Position numbers and translations under genes: made by a program. A stretch of DNA of 7,573 nt, from NCBI GenBank assembly GCA_937936675.1, contig CALDDL010000142.1, positions 1-7,573 on the forward strand, in the 5' to 3' direction. This stretch comes from an uncultured bacterium. GTDB taxonomy: Bacteria > Bacteroidota > Ignavibacteria > Ignavibacteriales > Melioribacteraceae. This document shows positions 1 to 6,040 of the stretch, in pieces. The notes below the pieces were generated by a model that worked only from the letters and a program-made list of their open reading frames with translations, did no database searches and had not been told where the DNA came from. The first letter of the stretch is position 1; each line of letters starts with the position of its first letter.

Positions 1-303
1 GATTATCTAACATCAGTTAAGGAGATACAATCGATTCCAGGCGGTTTTGAATTATTTCAGAATTATCCAAATCCGTTTAATCCCACTACTACAATTAGTT
101 TTGCTCTGCCTCAAAGCGGTAATATAAAACTTATAGTTTATGATGCCTTAGGAAGAGAAGCAGCAAGATTAGCAGACGGAATGTTTGAAGCGGGAAAACA
201 TAATATAAAATTCGATGGAAGTAATCTCTCAACAGGAATATATTTTTACCGCATTATTACTCCTGCCACAATTATTACTAAAAAAATGATTTTAGTTAAG
301 TAG
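1..303 (+). CDS. C-terminal part of a T9SS-secreted protein (type A sorting domain), 5' end outside window
   Basis: Frame 1 is open from the first base to a TAG at 301-303, giving 100 residues with no start codon of its own, so this is the 3' end of a longer gene. Residues 19-30 read LFQNYPNPFNPT. They are followed by ISFALPQSGNIKL, VYDALGREAARL, an AGKHNIKFD strand, LSTGIYFYR and a final KKMILVK. This succession is the T9SS type A C-terminal sorting domain (about residues 16-100), a beta-sandwich that directs cargo through the type IX secretion system across the outer membrane, where it is usually removed. The cargo domain lies to the left and its function cannot be told from here. The tail is similar to the end of the minus-strand gene at 3565-4653. 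The gene ends 17 bases before a strong hairpin at 321-347. The domain call is secure; the protein's role is unknown. Confidence 0.9.
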   Translation, partial: DYLTSVKEIQSIPGGFELFQNYPNPFNPTTTISFALPQSGNIKLIVYDALGREAARLADGMFEAGKHNIKFDGSNLSTGIYFYRIITPATIITKKMILVK

Positions 304-320
304 TATCAATGAATTATAAA

Positions 321-347
321 TTGCCGTGAGAATATTTCTCACGGCAA
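321..347. terminator. Hairpin terminator shared by two convergent genes
   Basis: A perfect 12-bp inverted repeat, TTGCCGTGAGAA at 321-332 and its complement at 336-347, encloses a 3-base TAT loop. It sits in the 66-base gap between the stop of the plus-strand T9SS cargo gene (303) and the stop of the minus-strand peptidase gene (370). In the minus direction the stem is followed by TTTATAATTC, a fairly T-rich tail. In the plus direction the tail TGATCTTTGG is poorer in T. It therefore fits best as the terminator of the minus-strand gene and probably serves both. Confidence 0.8.
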
Positions 348-369
348 TGATCTTTGGGCGAATTACCTA

Positions 370-2421
370 TTAATTATATGTCGGCAGGAACGAAAACTTA
401 TTTGAATAATAGATCATCTGATTAGTAAAATCATCGGGATATTCCACAATTATATCTTTGATCGTATTGCCATCCATAACAGGTTTTAATACCGGATTAA
501 TAAAACCCGCATAAGGAGCAATCTTTAATTTAGCATAACGCTCCAATACTTCTTTATGAATTACTGGATCTACTTTCACTCCATAAGTCTCAACAAGATT
601 TTTACCTGATTGGAAATCACCCTCTGATTTAATTCGTTGAATTTCGCGTAGCAGATCACCAAATAGTGTTTTTAATTTTTCATAATCATTGACAACAAAA
701 TATGTTTTTCCATCTTTGATTTTCTTTTCTATAACGTTATCCTTCATTCCTTTTTCATAAGCCCATTGAGCAATAAGCATACGATTACGCATGTGTGCTT
801 CTTCAATATTATCACCCGGCTTAATCCGTGCAAGTTGAGTAAGGAGCGCATTTCGTATATATGAATCATACTGAGCTTTACCGGCTTCGAGCGATGGCAT
901 TACTCCGATATCAACTAATTTTTTATCGAAGATATAATATAACGCAACAAGATCGGCACGAGCTTCTTCCAAAGTGGAAGAATAATTTTTTAAAGTTTCG
1001 TTCGGCTGTCCGATGCCCGGATTTAATTGCCCCGAAGCATGACCGATTACTTCGTGCATATCAGTATGAAGATCATCGCTCAAAGCCCCAAACTCTTTTC
1101 CTCTTTTTATCTGCTCATCGCTATAAGCAAATTCCTCTAAAACACCGCTCGTGGCAGATGCCATATTATATGCATGAACTATATTTCCCAGATTTACCGA
1201 TTTCGATCCGTAATCTTTTCTAATCCAATCGGCATTTGGTAGATTGATTCCTATTGGTGTAGATGGAGATGCATCGCCCGATTCCGAAACCACCGTTATT
1301 ACTTTACCTGAAATACCGGTTACATTTTTCTTTTTATGCTGCGGCATTAATGGCGAATTATCCTCGAACCATTGTGCATTATCGCTTATAGCTTTAATTC
1401 TTTTTGTTGCCTCCAAATCCTTAAACGAAACCACCGATTCATAAGAAGCACGATACCCGAGCGGATCGCCATAAGTCTCAATAAATCCATTCGTTATATC
1501 GATCATCGATTCGGTATCTTTAACCCATTCGATACAATATTCGTCAAACTTTTTGAGGTCTCCTGTTTTATAATATTCAATCAAAAGCTCTAAAGTTTTT
1601 TTCTGCTGATCGTTTTCGGCTACCGTAACTGCCTTTTCCAGCCAATAAACTACCTGCTCAATTGCCTTTGAATACATACCGCCTACTTTCCACACTTTTT
1701 CTTGAATTTTCCCATTTGTTTTAATCATTTTGGAATTTAATCCGTAAGAAACAGGCGTGGAATCTTGCGGATCCACTATCGCTTTATAATAGTTCTCAAC
1801 TTCCTGCTGTGTAACGCTTTCGTAATAATTAATTGCAGAAGTTTTTATTAAATCAATATCAGGTGCTTGATTGGTTTTGATAGCGTCCACATTTGGATCA
1901 AATAAAATCGGTTTAAGTTTTTTTAGAAGTGCACTTGCATCCTCGCCCGATTGAAGCGGAAGTAGTTCATCATTAGTTCCTCTTACTAATCTTTCAAAAT
2001 AAGGATAAGAGAATTCAGGCATAAATTTCCGGTTAGAATAATGATGATGAATTCCGTTTGAAAACCAAACTCGCTTTGTGTATTCTTCAAATTTTGCAAA
2101 TTCAGGATCGGTTCTATCTCCTTTATAATCTTTTAGAATAGCTTCGAGTGTTCGTTTTATATAAAGATTATGTTTATAATTTTGATCGAAGATTATCTCT
2201 CTGCCGCTTTGAGCTGCCATTGAAAGATAATAGAGAAGTTCTTTTTGTTTGAGCGAAAGATCCTCAAATCCGGGTATCTGATATCGCTGAATTTTGAGAT
2301 CGGCAAATTGCTCCGTTACATACTTAAAATCTTTTTCCTTTACTGCGGGTTCCGGCTTACTGCAATTCATAACTATTAATCCCACTAAGATAAATGACAA
2401 AATATATTTTACTCTTTTCAT
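370..2421 (-). CDS. M49-family zinc peptidase (dipeptidyl peptidase III-like), predicted lipoprotein
   Basis: From the ATG at 2421 this encodes 683 residues. The N-terminus is a lipoprotein signal: basic KR, a hydrophobic stretch, then VMNC with the lipidated cysteine at position 20. The protein is thus exported and membrane-anchored. The M49 hallmark HEVIGH is at 456-461, with EEARAD at 485-490. By homology to human DPP III, H456, H461 and E486 bind zinc and E457 is the catalytic glutamate. The family removes dipeptides from the N-termini of short peptides, so scavenging or turnover of peptides in the envelope is the likely role. The length is close to bacterial DPP III proteins. The usual EECRAE/D motif has alanine in place of cysteine here. 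An in-frame TTG at 2427 would add two residues but leaves only one base after the AGGA; the ATG has 7 bases, so I chose it. Bacterial members are sometimes mislabelled dihydrofolate reductase. Family is sure; exact substrate is not. Confidence 0.93.
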   Translation of the reverse strand: MKRVKYILSFILVGLIVMNCSKPEPAVKEKDFKYVTEQFADLKIQRYQIPGFEDLSLKQKELLYYLSMAAQSGREIIFDQNYKHNLYIKRTLEAILKDYKGDRTDPEFAKFEEYTKRVWFSNGIHHHYSNRKFMPEFSYPYFERLVRGTNDELLPLQSGEDASALLKKLKPILFDPNVDAIKTNQAPDIDLIKTSAINYYESVTQQEVENYYKAIVDPQDSTPVSYGLNSKMIKTNGKIQEKVWKVGGMYSKAIEQVVYWLEKAVTVAENDQQKKTLELLIEYYKTGDLKKFDEYCIEWVKDTESMIDITNGFIETYGDPLGYRASYESVVSFKDLEATKRIKAISDNAQWFEDNSPLMPQHKKKNVTGISGKVITVVSESGDASPSTPIGINLPNADWIRKDYGSKSVNLGNIVHAYNMASATSGVLEEFAYSDEQIKRGKEFGALSDDLHTDMHEVIGHASGQLNPGIGQPNETLKNYSSTLEEARADLVALYYIFDKKLVDIGVMPSLEAGKAQYDSYIRNALLTQLARIKPGDNIEEAHMRNRMLIAQWAYEKGMKDNVIEKKIKDGKTYFVVNDYEKLKTLFGDLLREIQRIKSEGDFQSGKNLVETYGVKVDPVIHKEVLERYAKLKIAPYAGFINPVLKPVMDGNTIKDIIVEYPDDFTNQMIYYSNKFSFLPTYN

Positions 2422-2465
2422 AAACAATTCCTATAAGTTATAGTTTATTTTCCTAACGAAAGCGT

Positions 2466-2494
2466 AAAATATGGTTTTTGTGATTCCTTTACAA
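2466..2494 (-). promoter_or_regulatory. Possible sigma-70-type promoter of the M49 peptidase gene
   Basis: On the minus strand TTGTAA (2494-2489) is followed after exactly 17 bases by TATTTT (2471-2466); each hexamer matches four of six consensus positions. Transcription would begin near 2459, leaving a leader of about 38 bases before the ATG at 2421. It lies downstream of the hairpin at 2525-2553, which fits independent transcription of the peptidase. In AT-rich DNA such matches occur by chance, and many relatives use a different promoter consensus, so this is tentative. Confidence 0.35.
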
Positions 2495-2524
2495 AGAAAG
2501 TTTTATAAGCGGTAGGTATAAATT

Positions 2525-2553
2525 CCGTCCCCTCTAAAGAAACAAGAGGACGG
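2525..2553 (-). terminator. Hairpin after the IPT/PA14 lipoprotein gene, likely terminator
   Basis: CCGT (2525-2528) and CCTCT (2531-2535) pair with AGAGG (2545-2549) and ACGG (2550-2553). This gives a nine-pair GC-containing stem with a 2-base bulge (2529-2530) and a 9-base loop. It begins 19 bases after the stop codon of the lipoprotein gene. The tail on the minus strand, AATTTATACC, is only weakly T-rich, so termination may be partial. The 150-base gap before the peptidase ATG is the longest within the gene run, which supports a transcription boundary here. Confidence 0.5.
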
Positions 2554-2571
2554 AGAAATATTATAAAAACG

Positions 2572-3477
2572 TTAGAATGAATCTGGGAGATTAATCGATT
2601 CTGCTGGAACTATCTGTTTTGTTCCCGAAGGTTTTGTCCAGAATAATCTCATTGCTATATTATAGCGCGGTCCTTGGAAATAATCTACTCTTAATTTATG
2701 CTCTCCGGCAGTTAGAGCCACTTTATTAGATGTTACTTCATAGTATCCGTGAGTTCCATCGGCATCGACAACTAACTTATCGTCAATGTATAATTTAGAA
2801 CCGTCATCAGAGCCGAGAGTGAATGAATAGTCGCCTGCCTCAGATATAACAAGTTTGCCGTCAAAACGGATACCGAACCACTCTACCAATCCGCCCGGTA
2901 CACCCGGAAATCCATCGCTGAATGAACGAGTGGGAACATCCAAATTCGGAGCTAATACCATACTCTTTACTTGCATTGTTGCGAAATCAGGTAATTTTGG
3001 AGTATTGGCAGGAAGTTCAAATACTCTACCAATTAATCCTTTTCCTGCTAATAAATTATTTCCGAACGCGGATGTAGTGATTCCATAAACTTGAGTAGTC
3101 GTATTTGTTGTAGTTCCCTTTGGAGTTTTTACTACTATATCATTTCCCTGCGGTGATGTATCGATATTTGCAGGGACTTTTACTGTAATTTTCGATTGTT
3201 CGATCAATTCAATTATACCGGCAATCTGCTGAGAAGTAGCCCTGCTCTTAAAAAACACATTGACGTTTGAAGCTTTCGTTCCGAAATTCTCTCCTTTGAT
3301 ATAGATATATCCATTAGCTAAAGCAACCGAGGGGAAAATTTCACTAATTTTTGGATCACCTTTATAATCGGCATCGTTTCCGGTATCAGGCGAAGCCGGA
3401 TCATCACTCTTACTGCATCCTGTTAGTAATATAACTGCAAATAATAATATCGATATCTGTCTTGTAATTAATTTCAT
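2572..3477 (-). CDS. Lipoprotein with IPT/TIG domain and PA14 domain
   Basis: The product has 301 residues. A lipoprotein signal ends in LLTGC (lipidated Cys21), followed by a short Ser/Asp/Pro-rich linker. Residues about 42-132 look like an IPT/TIG immunoglobulin-like domain: P-ISEIFPS, then YIYIKGENFGT, a FFKS strand, ITVKVPA and DIVVKTPKG. Residues about 145-293 form a PA14 domain, with GLIGRVFELP at the start, the typical WFGIRFDGKL, GDYSFTLGSDDGSKLYID (SDDGS at 223-227), AGEHKLRVDYFQG and a closing MRLFWTKPSG strand. PA14 domains often bind carbohydrate, and IPT domains act as spacers or binding modules at cell surfaces. I infer a surface-displayed binding protein; no catalytic domain is visible. 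The ATG at 3477 has AAGGAG seven bases upstream. The gene lies 87 bases after the T9SS cargo gene with no clear terminator between them, so the two may share a transcript. Confidence 0.87.
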   Translation of the reverse strand: MKLITRQISILLFAVILLTGCSKSDDPASPDTGNDADYKGDPKISEIFPSVALANGYIYIKGENFGTKASNVNVFFKSRATSQQIAGIIELIEQSKITVKVPANIDTSPQGNDIVVKTPKGTTTNTTTQVYGITTSAFGNNLLAGKGLIGRVFELPANTPKLPDFATMQVKSMVLAPNLDVPTRSFSDGFPGVPGGLVEWFGIRFDGKLVISEAGDYSFTLGSDDGSKLYIDDKLVVDADGTHGYYEVTSNKVALTAGEHKLRVDYFQGPRYNIAMRLFWTKPSGTKQIVPAESINLPDSF

Positions 3478-3564
3478 ATTCTTACTCCTTTTTATTTACT
3501 ATAACGACATTTGTTGCTTCTGTGGTTATAGCTAATTCTGGTAATTTTGAGGCGACAATCACCG

Positions 3565-4653
3565 TTATTTCATTAAAAGCATTTTCTGATTAATATTGAT
3601 TCCTTCTGATTTCAAGCTATAGATATATATTCCGCTTGCGAGATTTGAAGCATTAAAACTTACCGTATGGAATCCGGCATCTTTTGTTCCATTTACTAAT
3701 GCCGCTACTTCATTACCAAGTATATCATAAACTCTTAATTGAACATTTCCCGATTTGGGAAGCGCATAGGTAATGTTGGTTGTTGGGTTAAATGGATTCG
3801 GATAATTTTGATATAATTTGAAATCATTAGGCATAGAAGTCATTTCATCAGCTACGCTTGTAGCACTTCCGCGTCCTTCTGCATAGCTTACACCCGAAAC
3901 ATTAACTACGCCTGAATTACTAGTAACGCCATCAGCTAACGATACTGTTACTGATTCGCCTGTTTTTGTAATAAAGGCATAGGAAATTGATGTTGAAGTC
4001 GTTCCGTTTACTGTATGAGTCTCTTCGCTTCTAACTCTTAAACAGTCTAATGTTTTTCCGTCAGGTGTTTTTAATTTGCCATAACCATCGACTGTATATT
4101 TTTCGGTAGAATTTAGAGGGATAGAATTAACAATATTATTACCAAAAACCGATGTTGTTGTTTCCGTTACTCCGCTAACTGTTATATTTGCCGAGGAATT
4201 ATATGTCAAAGGCAAATTATAAAGAACGCGAGCGGGATTATATTTTATTTTCACTACTGTATTCATACCCGAGATTGTAGTAGCCGTACCAACTCCATTA
4301 AGCTGATATTTTCCGCCCGTTACAGATGTATGAACCCAAGATTGTGCCGGAACTCCCATGCTTACTGTTTCATAATATAGGGAATATTGTGTGCCCGGAA
4401 AATCTGATTGATATGGTGAGCTCGAAACTGCCTTACCATTTGATACGAAAGTATAGTCGAACGTTAAATTACTAAAATCATAAACTTGATTACCCGTGCT
4501 TCCGATATTTGCAGAGGTCATTGATGTATTAGCATGTGTAATAAAATTATAGTCTTGCTGTAATCCTAATATAACATCTGCTTCCGTTAATGAAATTTGA
4601 GCATTAATGCTCGTAAAAGCGATTACCAATAAAAGTAGTATATATTTTTTCAT
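3565..4653 (-). CDS. Secreted protein with T9SS type A sorting domain, uncharacterised cargo region
   Basis: The product has 362 residues. A Sec signal peptide (KK, then LLLLVIAFTS) probably ends at INA-Q, with cleavage after Ala18. The middle, about 19-270, is rich in Ser, Thr, Asn, Gly and beta-prone stretches. It includes TVDGYGKLKTPDGKTLDCLRVRSEE around 187-211 (quoted in part: YGKLKTPDGK, LRVRSEE). I recognise that turn-and-strand pattern from other T9SS cargo proteins, but it carries no assigned activity that I know of. Residues about 277-362 are the sorting domain: YQNYPNPFNPTT (281-292), YALPKSGNVQLRVYD, AGFHTVSFN, LASGIYIYSL and a final KMLLMK. The protein should cross the outer membrane through the type IX system and be released or attached at the surface. 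GAGGG lies five to six bases before the ATG at 4653. The gene follows the unknown lipoprotein by 84 bases, with a hairpin between them. Secretion route is well supported; function is unknown. Confidence 0.88.
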   Translation of the reverse strand: MKKYILLLLVIAFTSINAQISLTEADVILGLQQDYNFITHANTSMTSANIGSTGNQVYDFSNLTFDYTFVSNGKAVSSSPYQSDFPGTQYSLYYETVSMGVPAQSWVHTSVTGGKYQLNGVGTATTISGMNTVVKIKYNPARVLYNLPLTYNSSANITVSGVTETTTSVFGNNIVNSIPLNSTEKYTVDGYGKLKTPDGKTLDCLRVRSEETHTVNGTTSTSISYAFITKTGESVTVSLADGVTSNSGVVNVSGVSYAEGRGSATSVADEMTSMPNDFKLYQNYPNPFNPTTNITYALPKSGNVQLRVYDILGNEVAALVNGTKDAGFHTVSFNASNLASGIYIYSLKSEGININQKMLLMK

Positions 4654-4681
4654 ATTGCCCTCTTAATTTTGAAACTGGAAA

Positions 4682-4718
4682 GAGTGAATCTGCAGCCAGC
4701 CCCGCCGCAGAAACACTC
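4682..4718 (-). terminator. GC-rich hairpin between lipoprotein and T9SS cargo genes (terminator or attenuator)
   Basis: GAGTG (4682-4686) pairs with CACTC (4714-4718) and TCTGC (4689-4693) pairs with GCAGA (4707-4711), separated by a symmetrical 2x2 internal loop. In the minus-strand RNA the inner stem can extend by three more pairs (one G-U). The stem begins 19 bases after the lipoprotein stop and is followed by TTTCC rather than a run of T, so it would be a weak terminator. A role as a processing or stability element between two co-transcribed genes is equally possible. Confidence 0.5.
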
Positions 4719-4737
4719 AATCTGTTTCGATTAATAT

Positions 4738-5496
4738 TTAGTTTACTGTAACATTTACAGATTTTACTATTTCAGCGATTAAGTAATAGTCTTTGCCGCC
4801 TGATGAAACCTTGTTATAATTATATTTCACTACCTGAAGAAGTGCCTGTCCCGAAATGCCCGATAAATCGGAAGAAGTAAACGAATAATTTCCATTATCA
4901 GAAAGTGCTTCTTTGGAAAAGGTTTTGCCATTGCTGACTTGCGAGATAACTACAAAAACTTTGCTGCTAGTTCCACCGCTCCATGTAACTTGAAATCCGT
5001 TTTTACTTAACGCTGCATCTTTAGCGGGTGCGCTAAGTGTGAAATTTGTCGGACTATTAACCGATCCGTTTATTGCCGAGACACCGTTGCCACCTGCAAC
5101 CGTCCATGTATGTGCCGAGCCATTAAAATTTACGCCGCTCAAAGTAGCTGTTGGATTGCTAGGATTGGGTGCCATATAATAAGTTTTGCCCCCGGTTTTC
5201 ATTGTTGCTATTGAATTACTATTTACGGAAACTGCTCCAGCATCGGCACCTTCTGCTAATGAAGCGAAAGCCATCTGCATCTGAATTGCAGGGAAACCGG
5301 GTACGGGTGCTGCCATTTCATATTGTATAGTAGCTAAAACGCCATTGCTTCCGTCCATTTTAGGTAACGGTTGTCCGCTAGCATTTGAAGACCCACCCGG
5401 TGCAGATGGCTCTGTGGGGCTGTCTTCACTTTTGCATCCCGTAAAAGCGATTGCAATAACTAATACTAAAACCGAGAATAATTTATACTGTTTCAT
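4738..5496 (-). CDS. Uncharacterised lipoprotein, probably beta-rich
   Basis: The product has 252 residues. The N-terminus MKQYK, a hydrophobic core, and AFTGC give a lipoprotein signal with lipidated Cys21, followed by a flexible Ser/Pro/Gly/Asn-rich linker to about residue 45. Residues about 50-150 form small strands (GVLATIQYEM, KTYYMAPNP, HTWTVAGGNG). From about 152 a second unit reads FTLSAPAKDAALSKNGFQVTWSGG and continues with VFVVISQVS, ALLQVVKYNY and a VNVTVN end. That resembles an immunoglobulin-like or fibronectin-like beta sandwich, but I cannot name the family. No catalytic motif is visible. It is likely anchored in the envelope. The start is well fixed by AAAGGAGG four bases before the ATG. 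It lies 54 bases after the half-receiver gene and 84 bases before the T9SS cargo gene, all on one strand. Function unknown; co-expression with its neighbours is inference. Confidence 0.82.
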   Translation of the reverse strand: MKQYKLFSVLVLVIAIAFTGCKSEDSPTEPSAPGGSSNASGQPLPKMDGSNGVLATIQYEMAAPVPGFPAIQMQMAFASLAEGADAGAVSVNSNSIATMKTGGKTYYMAPNPSNPTATLSGVNFNGSAHTWTVAGGNGVSAINGSVNSPTNFTLSAPAKDAALSKNGFQVTWSGGTSSKVFVVISQVSNGKTFSKEALSDNGNYSFTSSDLSGISGQALLQVVKYNYNKVSSGGKDYYLIAEIVKSVNVTVN

Positions 5497-5550
5497 TTTG
5501 CCTCCTTTAATTCATAATTTTATTTTTACTGAAATTTTTGTGTGCGTCTT

Positions 5551-5763
5551 TCAATCCAGAATGGAATTTTTATTTTCTTTGTTTTTTAGTTCGAAACTTT
5601 GCGGATTAGCGATGATATACTCGATATCCATTTTTTCACAGATACTTTCGGCGGCTGCTTTATCAGTTACGGTAATCAAACTAAAACCTTCTTTAGAAAG
5701 AAGCTCTCTTAATTTTTTTAACCGCTCTTTGCCAGAATCGATAATGAGTATATTTCCGTTCAT
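5551..5763 (-). CDS. Short protein resembling the first half of a response-regulator receiver domain
   Basis: The product has 70 residues. NILIIDSG (3-11) looks like the first strand and acidic pocket of a receiver (CheY-like) domain. A basic helix to about 24, a second strand (FSLITVT), a helix (KAAAESICEKM) and a third strand (IEYIIANP, 47-54) follow in receiver order. The canonical pair of acidic residues is reduced to D9 then S10, and the residue aligned with the phospho-accepting aspartate is N53. After that the sequence becomes a charged, low-complexity tail (KNKENKN) and stops. The helices and strands after beta3, including the conserved Thr/Ser and Lys, are missing. It could be a degenerate, non-phosphorylated stand-alone fold, a gene remnant, or a chance open frame. 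The ribosome binding site before the ATG at 5763 is weak (A-rich, no clear GGAGG). It heads the minus-strand run of envelope genes with 54 bases to the next start. Confidence 0.5.
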   Translation of the reverse strand: MNGNILIIDSGKERLKKLRELLSKEGFSLITVTDKAAAESICEKMDIEYIIANPQSFELKNKENKNSILD

Positions 5764-6040
5764 CCATTTTCTTTTATTTATAGACTATACTAAACAAAGG
5801 ACATGCCATCTAAATTTGGCTCAAAAAGGGGACATTATGGGTTATTTGTTGCGGCAGGACAACGTGTCGGATTTAACTGTGTTGCATTTATGCGACAACG
5901 ACTCAATTGATACAGTGTCAATGATTAGGAAAATATTTATCCGTTTTAAATCATAGAAAAATGTGAGCTGTTTTGAAAAACTACTTTTTGTCTGTTATTT
6001 TTTTCTTCTTTTGTATAGCGAGTAATTTGGTGGGTGTTTA
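5764..6040. other. Intergenic stretch with TGTCC-type repeats, no convincing gene
   Basis: This 277-base gap lies between the methyltransferase stop and the start of the half-receiver gene. On the minus strand it carries TGTCCCCTTTTTG (from 5834) and TGTCCTTTG (from 5803), 31 bases apart. It also holds two copies of GACAACG (5858-5864, 5894-5900), and an AT-only hairpin at 5976-5989 after the methyltransferase gene. A TATAGT box (minus strand, about 5793-5788) lies upstream of the half-receiver gene, but I find no good -35 partner. A 39-codon open frame on the plus strand (5837-5956) is noted separately. I see no RNA gene. Confidence 0.5.

Noticed and set aside
861..1593. Three plus-strand open frames inside the peptidase gene
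   Set aside because: They overlap the M49 coding region, whose motifs and signal peptide are clear, and their translations show no domain.
370..2421. Annotation as dihydrofolate reductase
   Set aside because: Some databases attach this name to bacterial M49 proteins, but the HEVIGH and EEARAD zinc motifs and the length identify a metallopeptidase; no folate reductase motif is present.
2422..2427. TTG start two codons upstream of the chosen peptidase start
   Set aside because: It leaves only one base between AGGA and the start codon, while the ATG at 2421 has a normal spacing of seven and begins with a typical lipoprotein MKR.
2855..3088. Plus-strand open frame opposite the PA14 domain
   Set aside because: It is antisense to a region coding a well-defined PA14 domain and lacks any supporting signal.
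3478..3564. Possible promoter or terminator between the T9SS cargo gene and the IPT-PA14 gene
   Set aside because: I found no -35/-10 pair with acceptable spacing and only short, weak inverted repeats, so I leave the two genes as possibly co-transcribed.
5345..5956. A 203-codon plus-strand open frame
   Set aside because: Most of it runs antisense to the start of the unknown lipoprotein gene and to the half-receiver gene, with no ribosome binding site and no recognisable domain. Only its last 39 codons lie in free DNA, and those are treated as a separate weak finding.
5976..5989. AAAAA-CTAC-TTTTT inverted repeat downstream of the methyltransferase gene
   Set aside because: The stem is only five A-T pairs without any GC, too weak to call a terminator, and such palindromes are expected by chance in this AT-rich gap.
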